Below, piece by piece: positions 19,891 to 30,845 of a DNA stretch of 64,000 nt. Source of the DNA: Tritrichomonas musculus (lineage: Eukaryota; Parabasalia; Tritrichomonadida; Tritrichomonadidae). The notes below the pieces were generated by a model. The model was given only the letters and a program-made list of their open reading frames with translations. It was not told where the DNA came from and searched no databases. The translations under genes were made by a program, and so were the position numbers. Numbering within the stretch: the stretch's first letter is position 1; every line of letters begins with the position of its first letter. The stretch is from the NCBI GenBank assembly GCA_039105265.1, contig JAPFFF010000037.1, positions 620,001 to 684,000 on the forward strand. Reading direction: 5' to 3'.

Positions 19891-21480
19891 CAAAAAATTA
19901 TTGTGAAAAAGAATAACAGAGTTTAACATTGCCATTTTTGTTTTGGTTTTTTAAATTATAGATTATGATTTTTAGTTTTTAATCGCAATTGCGATATCTT
20001 TTTTATGAAATTCATCATTTGGTAGAGAAATTAATACGATTATATTATAGTGATGTTAATACATTTATAAACAAAGGTCTTTTTATTCCGAAAATAATAA
20101 AGGGTTATTGAAGTAAGGTGAATTTAATATTCAAATATTTGAATAGAAAATTTTCAAAATCTCTTTATTCAATTCATTCTGAAAGAAATATAAATAAATA
20201 TATCTTTAAATATATATCGAAAGGCTTATAATATAATAGGTCAAAAATTATATTATACATAATATTTTGATATTTATCATAAAAGCAAAAGGTATTTCGA
20301 TACCTTTGTATCAATTTTGATTTAATGTAATTTATTAATTAATCAAAGCCTTTTTCTATTTGAATTTCCTTATATTAAAGATAATAATATGTTTTACTAT
20401 TAAAATTTAATATTAAAAAATCATAGAACCTCCAAACATCATTAAATCACATAAATATCCCAATTAATTGATTTATTCAACTGATAAATAATTATATTTA
20501 CTTGATATAATTACATATAAATATTATCTGTTATAATTTTTCCTTAAAAAGTTTTAAATTCATGCAATTATTACTATTTCAACTCCAAAATGCGAATAAT
20601 ATATTGAATGCGTTCTATTAAATAAGTATTTATTAAAATATTATATTTCTTAATAAAAATTCACTATCCAAAAAAACAATAATTATAATCTAATAAAATA
20701 ATCAACACTAATTGCTGTACAAAATAAAATATCAATGTAAATAAATGCATAACAAAAAGGATTTTCCCTCAGGATTACAAAAACTAAAAAAAAGATATGG
20801 AAATTTTTAAGTCTACTATAAGTTTTATTTTAAAGATATAATATCATTTTATCATTTAGTACTAAAATAAAATATCAAAATTATTAATCTACATGTCCTT
20901 TGGATGATTTAAAAAAAATATCATTATTCTATTATTTCAACACACTTTAGATAATTACGTAATATATCATTATATATTATTTTACCTAATATAAAGAACT
21001 AATATATTTCAAGAATTTTGCTTTTTCTTGTTTTTATAAAAAGATATTAAAGCATTTTTAAACCATTTTAACGTACGAAAAACGGTTACCTTTGCTCCTT
21101 TATCAAATTAGCTTTAAAAAATATTATTTATTATTCGAAATATTAATTAATTGATGTGGACTCAAATAAATGCAGATATATAAATAAATTTTTAAGATAT
21201 CTATAAATATTATTTTTCCAAACGTTTTTTTTATATTTTTCTCAATCTTTTGAAAAATTATTTCAATACAAATTGCTCTTATGGTATTTTTCTATTTATA
21301 TTCTTTTAAAGGAATACTTTTAATCTTTTAATCTAAAATACGTTTTTTTGAATTAACCTGAAAATTATCAATTCTGAGAGTAACTTTAAAAATTGACTAT
21401 ATTAATTTTTCTTAAATTCAATGTATACTTTCAAAATTTAAAACAAAAATTGTATTGATTGAAAAGTTAAAAAAATATAT
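19891..21480. other. Gene-poor AT-rich region
   Basis: About 1.6 kb with no convincing frame. A perfect 8-bp hairpin AAAGGTAT-TTCG-ATACCTTT (20288-20307) with a TTCG loop stands out. An AACGGTTACC site lies near 21081, upstream of the next kinase. Otherwise I see nothing in it. Confidence 0.5.
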
Positions 21481-22614
21481 ATGGAGATCAATCAAGTGGG
21501 ACATACTTCGTCAAAGAAAGGGAATCTACCATTTTCTATACACGACTATTATTTTACAACTCTCATTGGCCAAGGTGGTTCCTCATTAGTTTATCTTGGC
21601 CAAAATTTAAAATTTGGAAACCAGTTCGTTGCTAAGGTTATGTCGGTTGAACCTTCCGAAATGTCGGAATGCTGGAAGATATTTGATGCTGAAGTTTCTA
21701 CTTTAAGCGTTCTAGATCATCCACACATAATTCGTTTATACGATCATTTTCGAGAAGGAAACAAGTTTTATATGATACTTGAATATTGTCCAGGGGGATC
21801 TCTTCAGAGCCAAATCAGCCGCTCAAATGGATTAACATCTGCACAATTTCGACTAATAGGGAGGGAAATCACTGAAGCACTTGCATATTGCCATGAAAAA
21901 GGAATAGCGCACAGAGATATTAAAACACAAAATATATTACTTGATATGTCAGGCCATTCGCATCTTGCAGACTTTGGTTTAAGTTTAAAAACGCAAAAAG
22001 GACAATTATATCTTTCAAACGGAGGATCATTCGAATTTACAGCTCCAGAGATATTTACAAAAAAACCTCATGATCCTCTGGCAGGCGACGCGTGGGCATT
22101 AGGCGTTGTATTCGCAATTATGGCAAGCGGATCATCACCATGGAAATATGAATCACTTGGTGATTTGAAGATTATAGCGTCCCAAGCACAAATTCAATAT
22201 AAAAAACCAATACCAGATATAATCGATGATTTAATTCGACAGCTAATTACTATAAACCCAAGTGAACGATTAACAATGAAACAAGTACTTGAACATCCAG
22301 CTTTTAAATTCCCCGTATCACTAAAAAATAAAATTCATGTTAAGCAATATTCAAACTCTATTTCAAACGCATTTCCGGTTCTGAAGTGGAACAATATAAA
22401 TAGGACAAACCATGGATCATCAAACAGCTCCAATCTTTCTTTTGGGAGCGACCAAGACAGTTCAAGCCAAGATAACACTTCAACTATTCATTCAGCTTCG
22501 AGCGCAGCAATTCACTCAAATCAGAAATCACGCGTGAGACAAAGATTGTTGAGCAAAAATTGGAATTCTACCGGGCCTTATAATGGAGGTAATGATGTTC
22601 TTGAAATTGATTAA
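21481..22614 (+). CDS. Ser/Thr protein kinase
   Basis: This is a complete kinase of 377 residues. The domain runs from about 23 to 307: glycine loop LIGQGGSSLVYLG (28-40), VAIK-type lysine in FVAKVM (K52), helix C glutamate near E71, HRDIKTQN (144-151), DFG (164-166) and APE (188-190). The glycine loop has GQGGSS rather than GxGxFG, an acceptable variant. A Ser/Asn-rich tail (about 330-377) is probably disordered and may hold phosphosites. The overall pattern is closest to CAMK/Ca-dependent-like or NEK-like families, but I cannot place it firmly. The ATG follows an AT-rich leader with no clear initiator. It lies upstream of a tRNA gene in the same orientation. Confidence 0.94.
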   Translation: MEINQVGHTSSKKGNLPFSIHDYYFTTLIGQGGSSLVYLGQNLKFGNQFVAKVMSVEPSEMSECWKIFDAEVSTLSVLDHPHIIRLYDHFREGNKFYMILEYCPGGSLQSQISRSNGLTSAQFRLIGREITEALAYCHEKGIAHRDIKTQNILLDMSGHSHLADFGLSLKTQKGQLYLSNGGSFEFTAPEIFTKKPHDPLAGDAWALGVVFAIMASGSSPWKYESLGDLKIIASQAQIQYKKPIPDIIDDLIRQLITINPSERLTMKQVLEHPAFKFPVSLKNKIHVKQYSNSISNAFPVLKWNNINRTNHGSSNSSNLSFGSDQDSSSQDNTSTIHSASSAAIHSNQKSRVRQRLLSKNWNSTGPYNGGNDVLEID

Positions 22615-22780
22615 CTATTTTTTGTTTGTATATATAAATTTTCAATACACATGCTTAATTTAGGAAATGCTTTTAGTATTTATTTAAACATGATTAATTT
22701 TTTTAACAATCATTACGAAGTAATAATTTTATAATATCAATTTTAATTTATCATGCTAAACTCAAAATTTAATATCAGTT

Positions 22781-22853
22781 GGTCTCATAGCTCAGTCGGT
22801 AGAGCGTTGTGCTGATAACGCAAAGGTCTAGGGTTCGAGTCCCTGTGGGACCA
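22781..22853 (+). tRNA. tRNA-Ile (anticodon GAU)
   Basis: The 73-nt sequence folds into a full cloverleaf. The acceptor arm pairs GGTCTCA with TGGGACC, the D arm is GCTC/GAGC with an AGTCGGTA loop, and the anticodon arm is TTGTG/CGCAA around CTGATAA. The T arm is TAGGG/CCCTG with loop TTCGAGT, and the discriminator base is A73. The anticodon GAT (22814-22816) decodes AUU and AUC isoleucine. Internal A and B boxes (TAGCTCAGTCGG and GGTTCGAGTCC) are present, and a seven-T run at 22854 ends Pol III transcription. No intron and no encoded CCA. Eukaryotic nuclear tRNA-Ile usually carries AAU, so GAU is uncommon. Confidence 0.97.
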
Positions 22854-22860
22854 TTTTTTT
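22854..22860 (+). terminator. Pol III terminator of the tRNA gene
   Basis: A run of seven T directly follows the discriminator base of the tRNA, the standard Pol III stop signal. Confidence 0.8.
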
Positions 22861-22878
22861 CTCACATTTTTTTGCTCT

Positions 22879-22884
22879 TCATAA
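22879..22884 (+). promoter_or_regulatory. Initiator-like motif of the 1514-aa gene
   Basis: TCATAA matches TCAYWW, with its A 19 nt before the ATG at 22900 and only about 20 nt after the tRNA terminator. If used, Pol II would start almost on the end of the tRNA gene. Confidence 0.45.
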
Positions 22885-22899
22885 GTAAACGTAAATGGT

Positions 22900-25800
22900 A
22901 TGAATTGTCATGTTGAATGGATTAGGAATTTTCTTCTTAGAAAATCTACCCTTCCATTAAATACTTCTTCCAATATTTGCAATAATATCTTTAAACCATC
23001 TCTTTCTAGCGAACTTTCGGCACATCGATTTCAATTGCTCAAACCAGGAGTCTCCTCCTTTATTGATCATATGTTTTATTCTTTTACAATTTCTCTTATT
23101 GACTCAAAATTTTCTTATGAAAATTCTAATTTTTCAATTGTTAGATCCTATTTATTAAATTTTCTCCCGTCTCTTAATGTTTCAATTAACGAACTGGAAA
23201 GTAAAACTTTTACTCAATCACATCGCACTCTAAGCAAATCGATTTTAATTTTTTATATTCGTTTTTATATCAAACCTTCAACAATATCTCCAACTTGTTT
23301 TGGAATAGACATTGAAACATATGAAAGATCATTATATGAATGGGGCAGAAGTATTTGCAAGAGTGAAATACCATATTTACCAGGCAACTTCATGATTGAT
23401 TTTGGCACAGCTCAAGTAGTTTCAATTATACTTTCAAAAATACATCCAGAATTAATTCAGCTGAATCGGATCACCTTTTCACAACATTTAAATCAAAGCG
23501 AAATTGCAAGAAACTGGAGAGAAGTTGGAACTGCGCTAAGTGTTATTGGCGTTCATGTGCCAACAGAGAAAGAATGGGGCGATAACCTTTGCCTTTTATG
23601 CTTCGGAGTTGATCTTTTTAGATCTGTTTACAACAAATCAAAAATCTCAAACTTAGTTGAGTATCAAATGCAACAGAACCAAACTAACCAACAAAGATAT
23701 TACGAGAATTATAACAACAATGAATATTGTGCCAATGATGAAATCAACAAAATTGATTTTTTAATAAATCAAATGAATTCAATCTCAAACGGAAATCCAA
23801 AAATTTATTTATCAGAACCATTTCAACAGAATCCAATTCTTGTTCAACAACAAAGAATCATTCAACAACAACAGCACCAACAACAAATTTATCAATTAAT
23901 CCAAGATCGTCAACAACAACAACAACAACAACCAGTACAACAATTAAATTCAATTACTTTTGATCAACCAGACAAAATACAAGATGATTCCAGGATTAAA
24001 ATCGTTTCAAATAAAAAACAAATATTAGATCTTAACCATTGTGAATCACAAAAACCTTCAATTCCTAAATCTCAAATAAATGATGAACTTATTCATCTAA
24101 GAGCAGAGAAGTATAAATTGCTAGAAGAAAACGAAAAGCTTGAAAAACAAATAAAAACAAAAAAGACAAAAAATTCAAAAGAAAAACCGAAAACCGAAAC
24201 AATTCAAAACTTTAAAATCATGTCATCTTTCGCAATAGATCCATCTTTCCCAAACCAATGCAAATTGACCACCTCAAAAGAAGTTATTCGTCATAAAAAA
24301 GACTCACAAAATCAATTCAAAACTTTACAAACGCTTGAAAAACAAAGACAAAAAAAGAAAAAGAAAATTGAATCTAACCTTTCACCAGATTCAACAGTGA
24401 AGTGTTCATACATCACATTTGATAATAAAGAAGACGATAGAAATCAAAACAATATTAATAAACCAAAAGAAAACATTCAATTCAAAAGCCATTCAAAAAG
24501 TCGAAAAGTTAACGGTCACCATTCAAAAAGTAAAAATCATTCTTTGTTTGATGATGTGATTGAAGCAGACAAGCCTGACTATCAAGACCCAAAAAGCAGC
24601 CAGGATTTCCAAGACATTCTTTCAAAGCAAAAGGAAGAATTTAAAAAAGACAAGAAGAAAGGGAGTCTGCTTGATGGAAGCAAAAGTGGAACTGATTTAT
24701 TGAACTCAATCAATTCATTCATTGAGCAGCAAAAAGAAGCAATTGCTGCTGCTTCTCTTGCAAAGAAAGCTGAAAATCCAAAACAAAAAGTTCAAAAACC
24801 GTTACCCGATTTCTCTCAATTTGATGCCTCTCAACCAGAGTCAATCAAAATATTTGACACCGATCCAGTCCTGCTCATCAACTCAAAGTCAAAAGAGAAG
24901 AAAAGTGACAAAGAATTAGATAAGCCACAATCTTCTTCATCGTCGTCTTCTTCTTTGATTAGAAAGAAAAGTGAAAAGAAACCGTTTTTGTCTGATCCTT
25001 TGGTGGAATTGGCAAAGCAAGATAAAAGCAAGAACCCTGATATGAACGAATATGATCCTTTTCATTCTTCATCATCTTCTGCTGCTGCAAGATTGAATTC
25101 ATCTGAATCTAAAAGAAGTAAAAAATCAGATTCTTTTGAAAATTCAAATTCTAAGAAAATTTCAATTGACTCAAAAAGTAGCAAAAAATCTGACAATTTT
25201 GAAAGTGATTCAAATTCAACAGCAAAATTAAATGCACCCAAAGAAAATAAAAATAATAATAAATTTGATTCATTCGAAAATGAATCTAATCTACCAATAA
25301 AGATGAATTCGTCTGACTCAAAATCAAATAAAAAATCTGACTCATTCGAACTTGAAAGTGAACCGAATCCAGCAACAAAGCCAAATCTTTCTGATTCAAA
25401 AAGGAACAAGAAATCAGATTCGTTTGACGATACAAAATTGAATTCTTCTGCACAAAAAGAGAACAAAAAGGCGGATTCATTTGAAATTGAGCCAAATTCA
25501 ATTAATTCAAAATCTGATCAATACAATTCAAATTTTGATTCAAATATTCCAACAATCAAGTCGTCAGATTCAGCCGGAAACCAGAACAACAACAACAAAG
25601 AATCAGCCAGCAAAAACAACGGATTCGATGAATTTGAAATTGAAGAGGAAGAATCTCCAAGCTCATTTAATGAAGAACAGCACGAAACGCCTAAAAATGA
25701 TGAAAATGCAAAATCTGATTTCACTAAATCAAATCAAAACATCAGCAGCAACTTTTCACAAATGAAAAATTCATCAAAATTTGACGATTTTTCAAATATG

Positions 25801-27444
25801 AAGTCAGATTTGACATTCCCAGATATTCCGTCATTAATTGATCAATCATTCAGATTCGATCAAAAAAGCCAAACCTCAGAAAAAGTTCAAAATTCAACCA
25901 ATCTTTCAGAAAAAGTTCCAATTGAAAACAAAAATTCAAGCCAACATCAAAATTCAATTAATCTTTCAGAAAAAGTTCCAATTGAAAAAGAAAATTCAGA
26001 AAGAATTCAAAATTCAAGCCAAATCCAAAATTCAAACATTACTTCAGAAAAAGTTACAAATAACGATCAATCATCATTTCCAAAGAAACGCCCAATTCCT
26101 CTGCCACTATCGAATTCTGCCAATTTTAACAGTTCCAGCTCGAGGTTGCCACTTTTGCCCAAAACAAACGGCCAAAAGTCAGACAGTTTGACACCAGCAG
26201 AACTCTCGATTGTTTCCAGCCTCGATGTTGAATCCACGAACCAGAACCAGAAGCAAGAAATTGAGAGCATATCGAATTCAATGACCAAAAATTTGAATGA
26301 CGATAACGAACTTTCAATAGAACAGATCACATCACATTCAAACGGAAATTCGGACTCATTCTCACAAAACAGCGCCAAAAAAGTGACGGCTTCAAAGAAA
26401 AGTAGTTCAGCTATTGAAGGGAGCATTTCACAGTCATCTGCGAAGATCGAATCGGCCGTCGAAGAATTTATCCCTGAAATTGAACGATTTTCATCAGGAA
26501 GTGAGCAAAAAAGACAAGAGAAAAAGAAAAATAAGAACAAAAACAATTCGTCATCGTCATTCAAGTCCGATTCCGAAAATAATCAGATTGCTGAATCTAA
26601 TAATAATAAGATTTCATTACCAGAAAATTCAAATGCAGTTGTACCTGAAGAAAAGATAGATAATTCTATTAAAAAATTCCACTCGTCATCGTCTTCGAGT
26701 GATTCAATTCCATTTAAAGTCATTCATTCTGATTCTGAAAAAAATTTGGCTGAATCAAACGTTAATAAGAAAAAATCAGAAGAGGAAGAAATAGAAAATT
26801 CAAAGCCATTTACTTCAGTTATTGAAGAATTTGATTTGAGCTCTCTAAAACCGAAAAGAAAACAAAGTCAAATTCAATCGATAAGTGGTCCCATAATTTT
26901 AAATGAAGAACCAGTTCCAAAAGCACAAAATAAAGGCCCTTCTTCTGAAACAAGGAGGGTTTCATTCTCGCTTGGACCGAAAGGCTTCGCTCCTCAATCA
27001 TCACTGAACAAACTAAACAAGACAAGCTCGACATCTGGTAATTCATCTCTCACCTTCAACGGCATTGACAATGATATTGACACTTTTATGTCAACTGCAA
27101 GCCTCAGCCAATCAATGTCGATTCCAATTGAAGAGAGATTGAAAATGTACTCAAAAGATCATAATGAATTATCATTACCATTAAGCGAAATTGAACCAGA
27201 GGTTATTCAAGAATATCGTGATGAATCAGCTGTCAATGTTGACAGAAAATATATCTGGTTGTCGAATGATGAGCAAAATTTACTGGAAAATGTGCTGCCT
27301 ATTATTGTTGCTAACTCTGATAGTCATCGTGACGTGAATGGATTCATTTCTAAAGAGTTAAAGATGCCAAAAAATAGTTCAACTGTGAATAGAATTGCAG
27401 CAAATATCAAAGCTTTTCTTCTTTCCAGAGAGAAAAGGCAATAA
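22900..27444 (+). CDS. Large low-complexity protein with CH-like N-terminal domain (1514 aa)
   Basis: Residues about 1-250 form an ordered, hydrophobic-patterned region. It ends with NWREVGTALSVIGVHVPTEKEW and NLCLLCFGVDLFRSVY, which resembles the last helices of calponin-homology/spindle-type CH domains. A microtubule or actin-linked role is therefore possible but only inferred. The rest is disordered: a Gln-rich tract (about 310-350), a short Glu/Lys coiled-coil-like stretch (about 395-430), a series of about six K-S-D-S-F-E repeats spaced some 23-28 residues apart (about 740-870), and repeats of NLSEKVPIE (about 1000-1040). The C-terminal 70 residues (after KYIWLSNDEQ) regain ordered, helical character. 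No membrane segment. The start at 22900 is the first ATG in frame after the initiator-like motif. Confidence 0.85.
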   Translation: MNCHVEWIRNFLLRKSTLPLNTSSNICNNIFKPSLSSELSAHRFQLLKPGVSSFIDHMFYSFTISLIDSKFSYENSNFSIVRSYLLNFLPSLNVSINELESKTFTQSHRTLSKSILIFYIRFYIKPSTISPTCFGIDIETYERSLYEWGRSICKSEIPYLPGNFMIDFGTAQVVSIILSKIHPELIQLNRITFSQHLNQSEIARNWREVGTALSVIGVHVPTEKEWGDNLCLLCFGVDLFRSVYNKSKISNLVEYQMQQNQTNQQRYYENYNNNEYCANDEINKIDFLINQMNSISNGNPKIYLSEPFQQNPILVQQQRIIQQQQHQQQIYQLIQDRQQQQQQQPVQQLNSITFDQPDKIQDDSRIKIVSNKKQILDLNHCESQKPSIPKSQINDELIHLRAEKYKLLEENEKLEKQIKTKKTKNSKEKPKTETIQNFKIMSSFAIDPSFPNQCKLTTSKEVIRHKKDSQNQFKTLQTLEKQRQKKKKKIESNLSPDSTVKCSYITFDNKEDDRNQNNINKPKENIQFKSHSKSRKVNGHHSKSKNHSLFDDVIEADKPDYQDPKSSQDFQDILSKQKEEFKKDKKKGSLLDGSKSGTDLLNSINSFIEQQKEAIAAASLAKKAENPKQKVQKPLPDFSQFDASQPESIKIFDTDPVLLINSKSKEKKSDKELDKPQSSSSSSSSLIRKKSEKKPFLSDPLVELAKQDKSKNPDMNEYDPFHSSSSSAAARLNSSESKRSKKSDSFENSNSKKISIDSKSSKKSDNFESDSNSTAKLNAPKENKNNNKFDSFENESNLPIKMNSSDSKSNKKSDSFELESEPNPATKPNLSDSKRNKKSDSFDDTKLNSSAQKENKKADSFEIEPNSINSKSDQYNSNFDSNIPTIKSSDSAGNQNNNNKESASKNNGFDEFEIEEEESPSSFNEEQHETPKNDENAKSDFTKSNQNISSNFSQMKNSSKFDDFSNMKSDLTFPDIPSLIDQSFRFDQKSQTSEKVQNSTNLSEKVPIENKNSSQHQNSINLSEKVPIEKENSERIQNSSQIQNSNITSEKVTNNDQSSFPKKRPIPLPLSNSANFNSSSSRLPLLPKTNGQKSDSLTPAELSIVSSLDVESTNQNQKQEIESISNSMTKNLNDDNELSIEQITSHSNGNSDSFSQNSAKKVTASKKSSSAIEGSISQSSAKIESAVEEFIPEIERFSSGSEQKRQEKKKNKNKNNSSSSFKSDSENNQIAESNNNKISLPENSNAVVPEEKIDNSIKKFHSSSSSSDSIPFKVIHSDSEKNLAESNVNKKKSEEEEIENSKPFTSVIEEFDLSSLKPKRKQSQIQSISGPIILNEEPVPKAQNKGPSSETRRVSFSLGPKGFAPQSSLNKLNKTSSTSGNSSLTFNGIDNDIDTFMSTASLSQSMSIPIEERLKMYSKDHNELSLPLSEIEPEVIQEYRDESAVNVDRKYIWLSNDEQNLLENVLPIIVANSDSHRDVNGFISKELKMPKNSSTVNRIAANIKAFLLSREKRQ

Positions 27445-29418
27445 TTATTTATATTATCTAGTTTTTTATTATTTATGTTTAAAATAGATTGTTTAGTTAT
27501 TTTGTCTTTATTTAACTTTTTACATTGATAAAATTGAATTTGCTGCAAATTGAAAATTTCGTGATATTTGAAAGGGGAAATAGGATTTAGAAGTAGCGGT
27601 TAAGGTCAAAATTGGCCTTTAACGTACTTCAGAAAATAAAATCATTTTTTTTATATTTAAATTAAGATAGAAAAAAAGTTTGATTGGGCTACTCATTGTA
27701 TTTTGGGCAAAAGTGCAAAAAAAAATTTCTGATGTACGATACAAGGTCAATATTGACCTTAACCTGACTTCTCTTTGATTGATTTAAGAAAAATTCACAG
27801 CTTGAAAGAATAGATTCCAAAGTACAAATATCACAAGTTTCGCATTTCAAAGTAAAGTAAAACGAGTTGAAATCAATGCATTTTCATTTTAAATCTTAAA
27901 ACCGTTAAAATAAATGAAAACAGAAAGATTGATAAATTTGATAAAACTCATGTTAAAATGTGTAATGAAATAGTAATCATAATGCTAGCATCAAGTTTTG
28001 ATCATTCCAACGTTGGATGTATTAAATAAAATGATTCAAATACAGACACAATCAAACATCCAATTATCATATTACTAAATTTTCAGCTGATAATTGTTTG
28101 TATTATCTCTAAATATTTTTTTATGAATATAAAGCTTTTTGAGTACTTTTTTTTTTTTTGATTCAATCTCATTAAATCTCTTTAATATTAATTTTTTAAA
28201 ATCGAATATATATCTTATGCTTTACATTTATTTTTGCATAATTACTCTTGAAATATGCAAACACCCTAGAATGAGAAATGATTTTTTAATCTTTTTTTTT
28301 TTTTTTAAATATCTAAATAAATAAAAACAGAGGCATGTCAACCAAAATTCTACTCGATAAATTTTTTTGAAAATGATAATATAAGATTTAAATGATGCAT
28401 ATTAAAACTTTTCCTCTTGAGCAAACGAAAACTTCTATACAGTTTTTAGTTTTCATTCAAATCATCATTTTTAACTCAATTTCTTCAATTCAAAAAGTAG
28501 ATGTATTCAAATTTGATATATTGAAAAATGAATTCTCTTTCATTTTTGATAAGATCATGATTGAATACCATTTCAATTTGAAAGAATCTTTATTGAATAG
28601 CTTTTCAATTTGAGAGATTGTTAATTAATTGTTCTTTCAATTTGAGAAGAATAAATAAGTCTTATTTATAACTTGAAAATTTAATTAACAAAAACTTATT
28701 TTATGATATAAATATACTTAGAAATTAATTATGAATTTATAAAGGTAATTATATTATCCTGTAACAAAAAATTTAAAATAAATATTTAAAAATATTTTAT
28801 TGTGTTTTTACAAAGTAGGTAAAATAATTATTTGATTCATAATAAAGAAGTATATAATTTTTATTAATCAAAAAAATAGATTTCTGTTCTAATATTCTCA
28901 AATATTTATTTAAAATATAATTATTTGAAAAAGTTCGATCGGTAAAAATAAAAAATGATTTATTTCAAAATTTTTTCTATATAATTTTACAGTAAAATGA
29001 AATGAATTTATCATAAGTTCTATAAATCCTCTAAAAATCATATTTTGAGCACTAATTATATTTTATTTTTTCAATGAACTATCAATTGAATTGAAAGTAT
29101 AATATTTATGTATATTGAAATGTATAAAAGAAAATCCCAATATAATTATTAAAATGGTTGTTTTATATTGATTAAAAAATATATTATGATTAGTAACATA
29201 GTTATTTGAAAATAAGACGTTTTTTGTTTAGATATTTAAAGAATGTATAGAGTAATCATAAAAACCATTAGTAATTTGTTAATATTATTAAGTAATAAAT
29301 GTAAAGGATCTTGGATCTTATATTTATATAGAGTGGATAAAATGAAAAATCAAAATTGACGTTTTTTACTTAAAAACTATTAATTTTTATTATACAAACT
29401 AAATAATTGGATTCCAAA
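27445..29418. other. Gene-poor AT-rich region with dispersed repeat
   Basis: Contains the 32-bp dispersed inverted sequence at 27730-27761 with an 18-bp palindrome. Three imperfect 32-bp tandem copies around TTTCAATTTGA lie at 28571, 28603 and 28635. The short frames here are AT-driven, and I call no gene. Confidence 0.5.
27730..27761. repeat. Dispersed 32-bp repeat with palindrome core
   Basis: The 32 bp here are identical to the reverse complement of 34048-34079. The core AAGGTCAATATTGACCTT is a perfect 18-bp palindrome. A related imperfect palindrome (AAGGTCAAAATTGGCCTTT) lies nearby at about 27602. The function is unknown; it may be part of a dispersed element. Confidence 0.6.
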
Positions 29419-30472
29419 CAGGGATGTTTATCGATAGTGTCCGATAACGGTTAAATACGTTGCCAATATTATCGATATTATCGGGAGTAGAGTAGAATAA
29501 CCGATACTATCCGATAATAAATATCATTATCGATAAAAACGGTTTTTATCATGGCCAATAATGACCGATATTTTTAACTTTTTTAAGGTAAAGAAAAGAT
29601 ATTTACTAGAAATTATGGCTATTTAATTGTTATATAATTATATAAAAGTTTTTTTTTCCAGTAATGACATATAAAAAAGCTTGTATGTACAAATGATCAA
29701 ATTATTAAAAAAGATTTTTTATATTTCATAGGAAATTAACTTTTATTATAATAAAAGATAAGTAATATATTATAATTCTAATAATAGTTAAGTATGAAAT
29801 TTAAAATCAATAAAGATAATTTTATTTTGGCAAAAAAATAAAATTTATCAAAAAGTGAACATGATAACTTTTTGTAAATTAATAAAATTCTCTCCATTTC
29901 TCTAAATATTTTTAGACTTGATATTCTTTTAATAAAAAAAACGCAAATTATTTTAGTAGCATTGCATTAATATTTCATTACATATTAAGATTCGTTAATT
30001 TGCAAATATGGAAATAATTTAATACTGAGAAGATATGAGGAAATTATCGTCTTATAACTTTGTTCTTAATCATAATCTTTTTTTGTTGGCCAATTGGTTC
30101 TTTTTAAAAAATTTTGAAAATAATCTTTTTATGTATTAATCAAAAACCTGATTTTTTAGCTTCTCATTATTATATTGGACATATAATGCACTCTGACCTT
30201 ATTTCGCTTATTTCAGCATGTACTATTGAAGTACAATTAAAAATATAAAATTCCAAATTTTAATCAAAAATGTAAAAAAAAAGTATGGATATTTTATTAT
30301 AAAATATCGGAGAATATCGAACCGTAACCGTCCGATAGTGACCAAATATCGGCGGTTTTGCTTAACGTATTTATCGATAATTATTGGTTATCGAACAAAT
30401 TTTTATCGATATTATCGGACTATCGATAATGAGCCGATAATCGATATTTATCATCATCGATCGACAACCCTG
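29419..30472. mobile_element. hAT-like non-autonomous transposon, 1054 bp, 8-bp target duplication
   Basis: The element starts CAGGGATG and ends CAACCCTG and is flanked by a perfect 8-bp direct repeat ATTCCAAA (29411-29418 and 30473-30480). The CAGGG termini and 8-bp duplication are the signature of the hAT superfamily. About 160 bp at each end are packed with TATCGATA, CCGATA and TATCGG motifs in both orientations, probably transposase-binding sites. The middle 700 bp is AT-rich with no such motifs and no transposase frame. It must be mobilised in trans, if at all. Confidence 0.85.
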
Positions 30473-30777
30473 ATTCCAAAGATCATAAATACATTCTTCT
30501 TTTTTATATTAATCTTTTATAATTGGACTTATCTTATTTTCTACCTTCACTTTTTGAGAGCTTTTTTTTGGTTGATATGCCTCTATAAAAACATTTTTCC
30601 AAACAATAAACTAAATAATGAAACATAAAGTTTGATTTCTATTGGCACAAACAATATAATGCTTATTAGATAATGTGAAATTCCAAAAAAATTAGACTAT
30701 TAAGAAAGATTCGATATTTTTCTGTTTTATTAAATTATTAAATATAAAATTGGTTATTATAATTTCTTTTATTTCAC

Positions 30778-30801
30778 AAACGGAGAAGTTGATCTCCGTT
30801 T
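30778..30801. other. Strong hairpin beyond the 3' end of the 147-aa gene
   Basis: AAACGGAGA (30778-30786) pairs perfectly with TCTCCGTTT (30793-30801) around a 6-nt loop and is followed on the plus strand by TTTCTTTT. It lies 45 bp beyond the stop of the minus-strand gene. It may mark a transcript end or be a remnant of a small element. Confidence 0.45.
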
Positions 30802-30845
30802 TTCTTTTAAATTTTATATTAAATAATTATTAAAAACGAATTAGT

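Noticed and set aside
20288-20307. 8-bp hairpin with a TTCG loop read as a bacterial terminator
   Set aside because: The genome is eukaryotic and the site is about 400 bp from the nearest gene end, with no T run at the proper place.
28139-28613. Two short plus-strand frames (61 and 73 codons)
   Set aside because: Both are Phe/Ile-rich AT-driven frames with short tandem repeats, and they have no recognisable domain.
30338-30628. 96-codon plus-strand frame
   Set aside because: It starts inside the hAT-like element and crosses its target duplication, so it is a chance frame.
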